64,000 nt of DNA from Hyalella azteca (taxonomy: Eukaryota > Arthropoda > Malacostraca > Amphipoda > Hyalellidae): contig NW_025938085.1 of assembly GCF_000764305.2 (NCBI RefSeq), positions 372,001 through 436,000 of the forward strand. The letters run 5' to 3'. Under the pieces are notes generated by a model, which was given only the letters and a program-made list of their open reading frames with translations, was not told where the DNA came from and ran no database searches. A program made the position numbers and the translations under genes. Shown one piece after another: positions 1 to 10,129 of the stretch (the first letter of the stretch is position 1; each line of letters starts with the position of its first letter).

Positions 1-301
1 ACTTGGACTGTGTAGGTACATCACATTTGACTTTGAGGAAGGTCTCTTCACACCACCATCAACAATGGCAAAAATTGTACCTTTAGTAATCATGCCTGAA
101 ACTTTTGCCCAAGAATGCCAGATTCACATACATGACGTCATTGAAGAAGATTCTTGCTAATTGTAAATCAAGTAATGGCAGCAAAATCAACAGATTATTG
201 CAACAGAATTAAAATTCTTTGAACTGTACGTCATAAAAGTAAAAACTAAATGAAATTTTGACTTCGAAGTTAGAACGAAGGAGAAGTTGAAAATCTCTTA
301 C
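1..301. other. No assigned gene; downstream flank of the HTH exons
   Basis: Any further exon of the minus-strand HTH gene should lie here or beyond the window. A possible acceptor on the minus strand (ATTTACAATTAG near 160) would add about ten codons before a stop, but nothing in this stretch is recognisable as transposase DDE domain or other coding sequence, so the gene end is left open. Confidence 0.4.
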
Positions 302-1010
302 CTTTCCTCTCTCCAGTGTCCTGTAGATCGTGGTTTTGGAAATGTGTTCAAAATGAGGATGCATTTGAAGGAAACGGCTGCGAATTTCGTCCACCGACAC
401 ATTATCGCGTTCCTGAGATACAAAATTCGATTCAAAAGGTATCATGGGGCATATTATGATTAACTTTTTAATGAGGGATCGAATAAACGATCCCTATTTA
501 ACAATACATCGTGAGTCACCGAACCCATAGTAGTCTTCTCACAGATATTACGCACCCTTCAGAGAAATAGGTGCTTGTAAACAACTTCAAGATTACAATT
601 TTCAATGTGTTATTAATTAATTTGCATCAAAAATCAAATAGCTTCCATTATATGAATTTCTCGTCTCAAGTCACTTAATAATATGAAAAATACAATTCCT
701 TATTTCGCCAGCACATCTATCATTTCATAACTATGAACTTTAGAAGAGAAGAACCACACGGCAATATGATGATCACCTGGGACATTTCAAAGAGCTGGTA
801 TTCCTGCTGTGTGGTTAGCCTTCGCTTGCGTCCTGTGGCGGTTTTCTTGTGTATCCTTCGTTCCTTTTTGAAGACTTGCACCACAGACATGACCGTGGAC
901 TGAGGCAGTCCCATGTAACGCGCCACCTCGCGGGACGTTTTCTTCTCATTAAAAACTAAATCTATGATCATCTCGCGGTGTGATGCTGACAGACGTCGGC
1001 GTTGAGCGAC
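302..1010 (-). CDS. Paired helix-turn-helix (transposase-type) domain, two exons
   Basis: Two minus-strand exons, 1010-777 (78 codons) and 412-302 (37 codons), both phase 0. Acceptors are TTTATACAG and TATCTCAG; donors are CAG/gtgatc and AAG/gtaaga. The first exon gives one helix-turn-helix (SHREMIIDLVFNEKKTSREV, then a GLPQSTV turn) and a basic TGRKRR linker. The second exon gives another HTH (VSVDEIRSRFLQMHPHFEHI, then SKTTIYRTLER). This bipartite layout with a basic linker is that of the DNA-binding region of Tc1/mariner-IS630 transposases and of paired domains. No DDE catalytic domain follows in the window. The exon before it on the same strand (2118-1294) also ends in phase 0, only 283 bases away, so both are probably one gene: a host gene that kept only the DNA-binding half of a transposase. 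The frame has no stops and the splice sites are clean, which argues against a dead transposon. Alternative: an N-terminal remnant of an intron-bearing transposon. Confidence 0.6.
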
Positions 1011-1177
1011 CTGTATAAACAACACATGCACATGTAATTAATGAAACTCATGTAAAAAATTCGTCACAATTGAAAAAAATGGCCTGAAGATGGTTTTCTC
1101 ATAAGCTAACAACTTTGCATTCCATCCATCAATATCTGGCGTTATAATTACCCCAGGGAAAAATTCGGTAGCATGTA

Positions 1178-1240
1178 AGAAGTTTTATTGTTCAAGTTTT
1201 ATCGTTCAAGTTTTTTATCGTTCAAGTTTTATCATTCAAT
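1178..1240. repeat. Short tandem repeat, about 15-17 bp unit x4
   Basis: Four imperfect copies of a unit like GTTCAAGTTTTATC, just inside the intron after the Q-rich exon. Likely intronic microsatellite expansion with no visible function. Confidence 0.7.
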
Positions 1241-1293
1241 GGGTATCACATTCAGGTCTCCAACCAGAGCAGGATGTTTTGACCATATCCCAC

Positions 1294-2118
1294 CTTTACA
1301 TTTTTGCTGTCGTTTTTAGTTTTCTTCTTAACAGCAGGAGCAGGAGTAGCAGAAGGTGAAGCAATGCTTGAAGGCACAACAGTGGCAGTGAAGAGAATTG
1401 ACTGCTCTCCTAAGATCTCAGTCTTATTTACAATGGGGAAAAATTTGTGATCGACTGCTTGTGTTTCCGGACCGCTTGGCTGCTGCTGTTGAGGCTGAAT
1501 GTGTCTCTGTTGATCATGCTGTTGGGCTTGCTGTTGCTGTTGTTGTTGTTGGGTAGTGTGATGAAGTTGAATATGCGTTTGCTGTTGCTGTTGTTGTTGC
1601 TGGTGCTGCTGTTGTTGTTGTTGAGGTTGTTGAAGATGTTGTTGCTGCTGATGATGTAGATGTTGATGGTGGTGATGTTGGGCAGGCTGGTGGCGTAGAT
1701 GAAGGTGTTCATCGGGTAATCTTACATGTATTTGTTGTGTATGATGCCCTACTGAGAGCAGGGAATCTTTGGAGTCCACTACAGTGACCAGGGTCTGGCC
1801 AGAGATGGCACCTGCATGGCCATCAGAGATATCTGCCTCTGTCACGAGTGTAGTTGCAGAGGCTAGTGAAGACCCTGTGAGCCCTGATGCAGCACCAAAT
1901 TCATCGTGAGGTACAGCATTGGCCATGGTAGTGAGGTCGCTCTGTTGGATACTGGTTGAAGCAGAAACCAAACCAGCGCTGAGAGCCACAAGATCGGAGC
2001 CTGTCACCGGGTTGGCCACGGGGTTGCCCACAATGGGTGTGGCTGGTGAGCCTGGCCCAGCCATCCAGAATGCAGTGAATGACTGCGAGGTAGACACTGA
2101 TTCATCTCCTCCAGACAT
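1294..2118 (-). CDS. Gln/His-rich protein, 5' coding exon (probable DNA-binding regulator)
   Basis: The minus-strand exon opens with ATG (2118-2116) directly behind a strong acceptor (TATTATATTACAG), so a 5' UTR intron is likely. It codes about 275 residues: a Ser/Thr/Ala/Gly-rich first third beginning MSGGDESVSTSQSF, then from about residue 120 a His/Gln tract (long runs of Q with HHHHQH), then a basic tail (KKKTKNDSKNVK). The donor is AAG/gtggga at 1294, or AAT/gtaaag six bases earlier; both are phase 0. Poly-Q and poly-H with a basic tail are typical of arthropod transcription regulators, but I do not recognise a family. It probably splices to the HTH exons at 1010-302. A run of TTTTAT-GTTCAA repeats fills the start of the next intron (about 1178-1240). 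The open frame continues upstream of the ATG into the intron; I do not treat that as coding. Confidence 0.65.
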
Positions 2119-2121
2119 CTG

Positions 2122-3211
2122 TAATATAATAGATTGATTAGAAAAAACTGTTTTGAAGGTGAAAAAATCTTCTAGAGGATTCAAAAATTATAATTCTCAT
2201 AACAATTATCATTTAATCTATGATTGTTTAAAACATTTGTTGAATTAAACAAATTGTACATACCAATATCAAATAAAATGCTTGATGGTTACGGTATGAG
2301 GCCTTTGATTGAACTAAGAGGTTTAAAATAACAGAAATTCAAGCATAATTATAGATTGAGGTTTTAATGTCCCCTCCAGTAAACATGGTCATTATTTAAA
2401 TTAATAACGAGGCATGTGATAGCCTCATTATTAATCAAGATAGCTGTATATTTGTAGCTGTATATTTGCCTGTATAGAATTTGGAAATCCTTAGCGGACT
2501 TCAAATACCAATGACCTGGCAGTGAGTGTGAGTGCAGTCTGCACAGTGGTAAAGGAGAGAAATGTTTATTTACCATCCCAATGAATGGGTAGGCCCCCAG
2601 TTTTAATGTCCATAGGATGTTAAATGAAATTTGAGCTAGATATAGCAATTAGCTATAAATGAACTGAGTCTAAAAAATTCCTCATTTGCCAGTTGCCACT
2701 ATGTGACCATAATAATTAGAGTTTAAAATGGCCAAATCATTCATATAAATACAGAGCATTGCACAAAATGATTGCACAATGAACAATTTTTTGTGCATAT
2801 CATGGCTCAGGTCACAATGTGTGAGGCTAGAATTAATATTACCAGTCTAGTGCCAATGTGCCATGGCACTAGACAGACTACCTAGTACTAGTACGGTAGT
2901 ACCTACTAAGCACAGGGCATGGCTTTCAATGTTCAGATATCATCATATTTTCAGGTGACTTACTGATAGTGACTGGCATCTTTGCAAAATTTATTATGCA
3001 TCACAATCTTGAATTGCAATTGGAAACCACTATTGGTTCCAACTTCCATGTTGATGGTAAATAACTGCCATGCAATTCAATCCTAATATGCTGGCTTTGC
3101 ATTGAGTTCCTAATCATATGATGTGGCTGGCAGTCTGGCACTAAATTTTGTGTCATCTACATTATATAGGTACCACATCTTTTGCAGTCATAAATTTTGA
3201 AGTAAACTTAT
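2122..3211. other. AT-rich non-coding sequence upstream of the Q-rich exon
   Basis: Mostly unassigned. Near 2650-2697 there is a degraded right end of the hAT-type MITE described at 3220 (shared GTTGCCACTATG end and TCTAAAAAATT block). Otherwise nothing recognised; probably the 5' intron of the Q-rich gene. Confidence 0.5.
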
Positions 3212-3219
3212 AGTTCATG

Positions 3220-3401
3220 CATAGTGGCAGAGCAGAGAGTTTTTTAGACTCTTCCTCAAGTTCATTTTTGAGTCATATAAGTAGACCAGTAAAGTATCTT
3301 GGATACCAGAATTATCATACATAAGAAATCTGTTGAAATCTTGAGTAAATGAGGAAGTTAAAAATGAACTGATTCTAAAAACTCACTGGTTTGCCACTAT
3401 G
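3220..3401. mobile_element. hAT-type MITE, 182 bp, intact with 8-bp TSD
   Basis: Terminal inverted repeats start CATAGTGGCA and end TGCCACTATG, extending about 27 bp with mismatches. The element is flanked by a perfect 8-bp direct repeat AGTTCATG (3212-3219 and 3402-3409). TIR style and 8-bp duplication fit the hAT superfamily. It is non-coding. A second copy of exactly the same net length lies at 47157-47679 and a broken one at about 37594-39121. Confidence 0.85.
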
Positions 3402-3409
3402 AGTTCATG

Positions 3410-5627
3410 ACGGAGATATTAACTGCTAATAAATTAATGCACTTCCTCAATTGTGACATCAACATTGCACTTTTTGCCACACTTCACAGACTCACAGTAA
3501 GTAAGGAAGTGTATGTAAGTGGGGTCTTGAGGAATGGAGGGTTGAGAAAGAGGACTCAGACTCAGAGGAGGGTGGGAAGACGTGTGAACGTGCCGAATTG
3601 TTTTAGTACGTGGTTTTAATTTTTTGCGATTGTCAAATTTTTATATTTTTTCTTAGGACAGCTGTGAATATGGTATATTTGAACTTTTTTGTTAACATAA
3701 GAGTGTGAACTTTTAATTTTTTGATGCTAGTAAAAGTTTTTTAGGCAGCGTGTATGACCGATTTAAAGGTCGTGACCGTAGGTCACCAGGCACCCCAATT
3801 CCAATTCCATGTAAATAAGCTTTAATGTTTAAAGTTCAATTAGGCTCATCATAGGCCTACATGCTTGTAAGTTGTAAGACAATGATTTTCAGCCTAACAT
3901 AACAATTGAAATAGCCTCAATTCTCATGTAAATGAAATGTTTGAAAAACAAACTATTGAAATGCAAAAATAAAGTTTGCCTCAAAGCTTGATTGCTTGAA
4001 CATTATTATACATAAAACATTCAAAGTTTCAAACAGCTAATAGGTACAAACAATTCTAGATTTGATATTTTTCTGTATTTTTATTTATAAAGAGTTGTAC
4101 TATTACTACTTTTCAACTAGAAAAATGAAAAATTTTACATTCTAGGTAATCTGTAAAATCATTCTAATACCTAACAAAATAAACAAATAAGAAGCCTAGA
4201 AGGTCAGAACAAATTTGTCTGTAACTGTGTAAAGTGTAAAGATTTTAGATACAGTTCATATTTAGTTTCTGCTGAAGCTTAGTCCCCATCGGCATCGTAT
4301 AATTTTTTTCGCTGCAAAAGCAAAAGTGCCTGAGCAAGTTAGCAACCAATTTCATAGCATGCTGAGATTGTAGCCTAAGCAGCCGATGTTCCCATTTATC
4401 AAAGAATTTCCATCATCACTCATCCGTTCATCGTAAAGACTTAAACATGATTTTATACAAGATTATGTGAAAAAAACCTTAAGCAGTTTCAAAATCGTAT
4501 CTGTAGTGATTTACTCTATGGACCCCATTCAATTTCCCGTGATTAACTTGTCAAAAAATCTACCAACATTAAAACAAAACAATATTCCAACGGCAACAGA
4601 CAAGCCATGCTCTATTGTGATCGAAGAACTAACAAACGTTTGTTGAAGAACAAAATAGAGAGAGAATGGAACGATATTTACTGAAACGTTCAGCTAACGT
4701 TTCATATTGAACTCGACAACATAACTATCTAAGGAGAAAATGTTCAAGTCAACAGTGATCATTTCGGAAAGATCGAAACAAAGAGAAATTATCTTACCTT
4801 TTTCTTATATATATCGATAAATTGTACTCCAATTGAGTCACCAATTATATTCAGTCAATCTTTAAGCATTTAAATAAATAAAACTGGTGTTTTGAACCTT
4901 TCTAGTGAACTACAAATCACATTTATTTGCTGAACGATGCAATGCACTTCACTCGGTAGCCATATTGGATCGACCAGACGCTGCTGTGTGAAACGCGGCA
5001 CGAAAACAGATGAAATTCGGACAATTCAATTTTTTGTGCCGTTTTTGAATCTTGATATCATGGATGTTGAAAAAAATTATGTCCTCACAAATTGTTTTCC
5101 TAAAATAAATTGCATGTATTCCGTAGATGTTCTCTAATTTTTGTTTAGAAAATAGTTCAACGAGGCACTACGGTATTTCAATTCATTATCCCATGTTGCC
5201 CATGCACAAGATTGTACATTGCATATTCCTTTATACTTCAGTATTCGTTGACGTGTTGAACATCAGAAGCAAAACAAATTCACTGCAATTACCGATATTC
5301 AAAGCTCGATATGGTGTGAAATAAAACTCCCATTCCCATGCAATTAAAAAGTAATTTATATAACTTCAATAATTCAATGGTTTCAGATACAAAAGAATAG
5401 TTGCTACTGGGCGGATGTAAAAAGATTTGTTTAAAAAATGACGTTTTTCAGTTTTTGGTTAATTAATTGTTTGGTTACGGTTAATTATACTAATTTGGCA
5501 TGATATCTATCTAATTGTGAGTGACAGAAAAATTTATTCTCTGGGATGCCAATTTGAGGCTTACGTGTAGAGAATGTTTAACTTATGAAACGTTTAAAAA
5601 TTCCATAATATTGACGTTGCCGCAATG
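3410..5627. other. Non-coding; possible 5' region of the Q-rich gene
   Basis: No exon with consistent splice sites is seen on either strand. Around 4940-5000 the base composition rises and, read on the minus strand, there is CCAATATGGC, a YY1-like motif often found near transcription starts. This could be the promoter and first non-coding exon of the minus-strand Q-rich gene; that is inference only. Confidence 0.3.
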
Positions 5628-5629
5628 TA

Positions 5630-5965
5630 CAGGGGTGCGCCACAGAAACTTACTTATTTGAAAAGTCAATAAAAACAAAAGTACTTCAGTTATTGTTTTA
5701 AATTTTTTTTTATTCGAGAAAACAGTATCACAAATTTTTTTTCATACAGTTTTGAAAATTAAATCTCATGAATGACGGCCTCCATTGTGCATAGCAACAA
5801 AATCGCGTTCAGTTAATTCTTGCACTACAGCAAATTTATTTGAGAAACTTTGAGAAACAAACTTGGGAACTTTCCCCTTCAGATGCACCCCCTCTCGCCC
5901 CTCTACCCGACCAACTAACCGCACAGGAATTTTTTCAAATAAGTAAGTTTCTGTGGCGCACCCTG
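5630..5965. mobile_element. TA-flanked MITE, 336 bp, TIR beginning CAGGG-TGCGCC
   Basis: Left end CAGGGGTGCGCCACAGAAAC and right end its inverse apart from one extra G, with about 35 bp matching on each side. TA dinucleotides flank both ends (5628-5629, 5966-5967), as expected for Tc1/mariner-type insertion. The minus strand keeps about 60 codons open but I recognise no transposase motif in them. Probably a non-autonomous internal-deletion derivative. Confidence 0.8.
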
Positions 5966-5967
5966 TA

Positions 5968-7439
5968 TTATTAACAAAAATCAATTGACGTGCGCACACG
6001 CTATCCACAATAATCATGCCATGCTCATGAGTTATTACAGATATAAATTTATACTATCACTATTTTTATCTAATTTTTTGCGAGATTATATGTAATCTCG
6101 CAGAAATTAAATGCCATTACAAAAAAAAAAATTATCGTGAAAGAGCGTATACAGACAGCTGCGTATAGAAAGCGCTAAAAAAGTTAGTGGAGTAACGGGA
6201 ATAAAAAATAAGATACTATTGAACACATTTTTCGGTGATTAAAGACAACCCCAAATAACTTGATCCTAACAGGAACTCGAAAACACATTTTGATAGGCAA
6301 ATAAAACTTTGAAATGCATTTTATTGTGTAGGAAGAACTCTAAAATTTAGCCAGCACTTGGCTAGCGTAACGACTCAGCCGTTATGGATAGTCTCCATGT
6401 AGTTGACTGCTGCCGTCATGAGGCGACCGCTCGTTTAGCTAATACCCGTCACTTTGACACCGGCTTTAGTTTATGAAGTACTTCTCTTTTCCGTAAAGTA
6501 TGCATAATTGATTTATGGAATAGTATTTTGATAGAAGACTTGTATACGTTTTTGGCATATTATTCAATCACTAAAGGTCAAATTTCATCCGGGATAACAC
6601 TCATTCTTATCTTAGTAATTTAAGAGCATCGACTCTTTTAATGAAAATCTAGAAAATTTATTCAGAAGACCTTGTATAAAATCATTTTTATATGATTTCC
6701 CAAGAATCTGATCTGCTATCGAACTTTCAGGGAGGTGCGGCCGCTAGGCGTTCGCTCCGGCCGCACCTTGAGAAATAGAGTTTAGTCCCTCAGGCCGCGC
6801 GGCCCGGAATACAAACAAAATCAAAAGAGCTTCCTTTGAGGTCTACGAGCCAAGTTTAGCTGCGTTACGGTCCACATGACGAATCAGTCCGAGGGCTGCC
6901 GTAAATTTGAATCGTCTCTTCCATTCCTGGCTAGGCAGGGCCTTGCCAAGAAAGAAAAGCCACTTGCCAAGAAGTTCTTCGTACGTCTACGAAGTAATTA
7001 AAATTCTAGTGGAAATAGGGCAAATTGAACAAATCATAACATGAAATTTACCTGCAGAACCCAAATTTAATACAAGATTCGAGGCGAACTATTCACTTTC
7101 AAATGGTTGTTCATTAGATTGACCAAAATTTAGGAACGAGAGAGACAAAGAAAAAGAGAGACATACAAATTTCATAATCACCTCTGGATATGTTTTACAA
7201 CATGAAATTATTTTCCTAATCATCCCGCATATTATTCACTAATATTTCTCTATATTATATTATATATTCTGTATATTATATATTTTTAAGAAAAGACGAG
7301 TGTGCTGACCTAACTTAGGTGGCCCATAATTCTCGCTTTCGAGTAAGCTTCCATATCACCGTGGATGGAGCGGAGACTGCGACAGAACGACAGCCGTCCT
7401 CACCTGCATCACAACGAGACAAGATGCCGGGCCGCACAC
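5968..7439. other. Non-coding, with a GC-rich hairpin
   Basis: No gene is supported. At about 6733-6767 a GC-rich inverted repeat (AGGTGCGGCCG / CGGCCGCACCT) with a 13-base loop stands out in AT-rich DNA. From about 7250 to 7290 there is TA-rich simple sequence. Confidence 0.5.
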
Positions 7440-7930
7440 GCGCTTGTTCACGGGTAGAACATGTACTGCCGTGCAACTGTGGCCGACAATATCCTTGTCT
7501 GTTCCCGTGTTGAACATGTTCCACGAGAGAACCGTGGCCGACAATACACCTGTTTTTTTAACGCGTTGAACATGTTCCACGAGAGAACCGTGGCCAACAA
7601 TACACCTGTTTTTTTTTAACGCGTTGAACATGTTCCACGAGAGAAAAGTGGCCGACAATACACCTGTTTTTTAACGCGTTGAACATGTTCCACGAGAGAA
7701 CCGTGGACGACAATACACCTGTTTTTTAACGCGTTGAACATGTTCCACGAGAGAACCGTGGACGACAATAAACCTGTCGGTTCCCGTGTTGAACATGTCC
7801 TACGAGAGAACAGTGGCTGACAATAAGAGTGAGTGTTCCCGTGTTGAACATGTTCTGCGAGAGAACCAAGCCGACAATACACCTGTTTTTTTACGTTCTG
7901 AACATGCTTCGAGGGAAAATCATGGCCGAA
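7440..7930. repeat. Satellite of about nine 54-66 bp units with two dyads per unit
   Basis: Each unit carries the 10-bp palindrome GAACATGTTC (or a close variant) followed by CCACGAGAGAACCGTGG, which is itself an inverted repeat, then CGACAATACACCTG and a T-run of variable length. T-run length explains the variable period. Open frames here exist only because of the repetition and are not genes. Confidence 0.9.
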
Positions 7931-9240
7931 AACTTGCTTTTGATCACGAGTTACCTATAGGCGCGAAGATGAATGTATGTTTGAAACAATTTGCGTTCGT
8001 TTATAGGTCTAATAACTATAGCAGATACTGTTGGTTAAGAGAGCATTAATGTCTGATTAACACGTGATGTTAACATTGTTTAACGTTATTTATACAACAT
8101 TCTCCTGCTTTTGTATTTAACACACGTGGCATGGCCTGCACACGCAAATATGCGTGTACTAGATATACACTCGAAGATCAACTTGAGAACGCAAACGGTT
8201 TTTGTTTTGCACTTTTCTTATAATACAATATGATCGCTCGTATGTGACCATCATACATTTTAAAGAGAAATTTCTTCAAATGACATTTATAGAACTCTTT
8301 AATTTCACGAATATACCACCAGTTTGTCAAACAACGTTTTTATTTTTGTTCCGTTTAACATATTGTTCGGTACTGATACTCTGCATGCTGTAAATATTTC
8401 TGTTTCCCCTGCCTGGCCTGGCCGGTGGCTGAGGGTCGAAGCTGCCTGCCGTCCTCGGGGACATCAGTTGACCTGCAGCGGCTGGAGGGTTAGCACGTCT
8501 TGCCGTCACCAACGACCGCTCTGGAGCTCCGAGTAGATACAGGCACTGTTATCATTACTTTTCTAGAAGAAGATAAGTTTTATTATTGCTGAATAACTAA
8601 GAAATTACTTCTATAAATAATATGTTAGGAAAATGGCGCTGTATTCACGGTTAATTAGCTGTATGAACGCTTCATTATTATTTAGCAAGAATATCGTTGA
8701 TATTTTAGGGATCACTAGGCTAGTAAATTAGTACTTTTTCTTACTAATATCCGTTTAGAAGATTAATTTTGTAACAAATATTCGTCCATTGGAGCACATT
8801 TATGGCCAATAATTGACTAATGGAGTACTTTTGTCTTTAAAATCACGCGTGAGAAGCTCTTGTATCGCGAATTTCAACATAGGTTATTTCTCACTGATAT
8901 TTGACTTCATGAGTACTACTATCACTTATAGCCGTCTAAAAATATATTTTATCATTATTATTCTACACATGTGGCCCTTCATCACGAATATAAGGCTAAT
9001 GAAGCCTAGTCATCATTCAATATTCGGCTATATCAACGTCGAGGGCGCTGTACCTATGAGGAACTTCAGTACAAATTCCTCTGCCATTTTTTCAATTTTA
9101 TGACCGAATAATTGATTTTCCAATGGTATGGAAAAAATGCATCCTACATTATTTTCTTACAGCGTTTGCGTATAAAATTTATGGGATATAATTAATTCAG
9201 GCCGGTAGACATTAGTTTTGATTGAACAGATCGATGTGCA
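7931..9240. other. Non-coding; GC-rich island near 8400-8540
   Basis: No consistent coding exon. The stretch 8405-8535 is much more GC-rich than its surroundings and lies 1.6 kb upstream of the signal-peptide exon of the Ig gene. It could be a 5' UTR exon or promoter-proximal island of that gene; not shown by sequence alone. Confidence 0.3.
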
Positions 9241-9244
9241 TCTT

Positions 9245-9480
9245 TCACTGCTGTTGGTGCTTCGTTGCTGTTGGTGGTGTGCTGGTGTTGGTGATGCGCT
9301 GCTGTTGGTGATGCGCTGCTGTTGGTGATGCGCTGCTGTTGGTGATGAGCTGCTGTTGGTGATGCGCTGCTGTTGGTGCTCCGTTGCTGTTGGTGATGCG
9401 CTGCTGTTGGTGGTGCGCTGTTGTTGGTGATGCGCTGCTGTTGGTGATGTTCTGCTGTTGGTGACGCATCGTTGTTAATG
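9245..9480. repeat. 15-bp minisatellite (GCTGTTGGTGATGCG-type)
   Basis: About fifteen copies of a 15-base unit. Because 15 is a multiple of three, the minus strand stays open for 134 codons (HQQQRITNS-type repeats). There is no flanking exon structure or homology, so I call it a repeat, not a gene. Confidence 0.8.
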
Positions 9481-9483
9481 ATG

Positions 9484-10124
9484 TCGGCGACAACAACACC
9501 CGAGTTCGTTTCATCTTCGCTCTCGTCTCTCGCTCTTCACATCGAGTCGGTGTCGAAATTTCCGCCTTACGAGCATGGCCTAAATCAATAGGCTCAAAAT
9601 AATTAATTTTCCAGCAAACTTTTAAATTTTGTCCATAGTTGATACTCATTTTTTTTATCTTTGGTTCATTGGGATACTCATTAGATTAATAAATGTTTAA
9701 ATGATTCACTTTTTGAACATTGCTAGCGATGAAAATAAACGAAGATTTTTGAATACTAAAAAGCTTTTTGTTCGACACAAGAGTTGGATTGAAAGTTAAC
9801 AATGCGGGGGGAGTTTTCCAAAAAATTGTATTTATTATCATATCGTATTAGAAAAATACATAGAGTGTTTTGATAATATGCCTTTATTTGTTGTGGTGCT
9901 AATGTGCTTAGGTTTAGGCTAGTGATGGAGATGAAATAGCGAGTTCTCTTAATAAATATTTTCCCCATCTCTTGCTTTTTAAAAGATACTGCTGTTTATC
10001 TAGAAGCCATTTTTAACGTCTTTTACTGAATTTTCAGTTCTTTTACTTTTCTAGAAGCAATTCTTGACGTATTGACTTCATTGATTAAAAACTTTACAAC
10101 CGAGGATCTTAACACATGTTTCAG
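9484..10124. other. Non-coding flank upstream of the Ig gene coding start
   Basis: No gene seen. It ends in the splice acceptor ACACATGTTTCAG immediately before the exon that carries the signal peptide, so at least its 3' part is a 5' UTR intron. Confidence 0.5.
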
Positions 10125-10129
10125 CCAGC

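Noticed and set aside
1447..1659. Leu-rich frame on the plus strand opposite the Q-rich exon
   Set aside because: It is the complement of CAG/CAA codons (CTG/TTG read as Leu), a shadow of the minus-strand gene.
7356..7882. Several overlapping frames of 70-100 codons in the 7.4-7.9 kb satellite
   Set aside because: They arise from tandem repeats without stops and have no splice sites or motifs.
9245..9649. 134-codon minus-strand frame rich in HQQQ
   Set aside because: Most of it is the 15-base minisatellite; the period being a multiple of three keeps it open. No gene structure around it.
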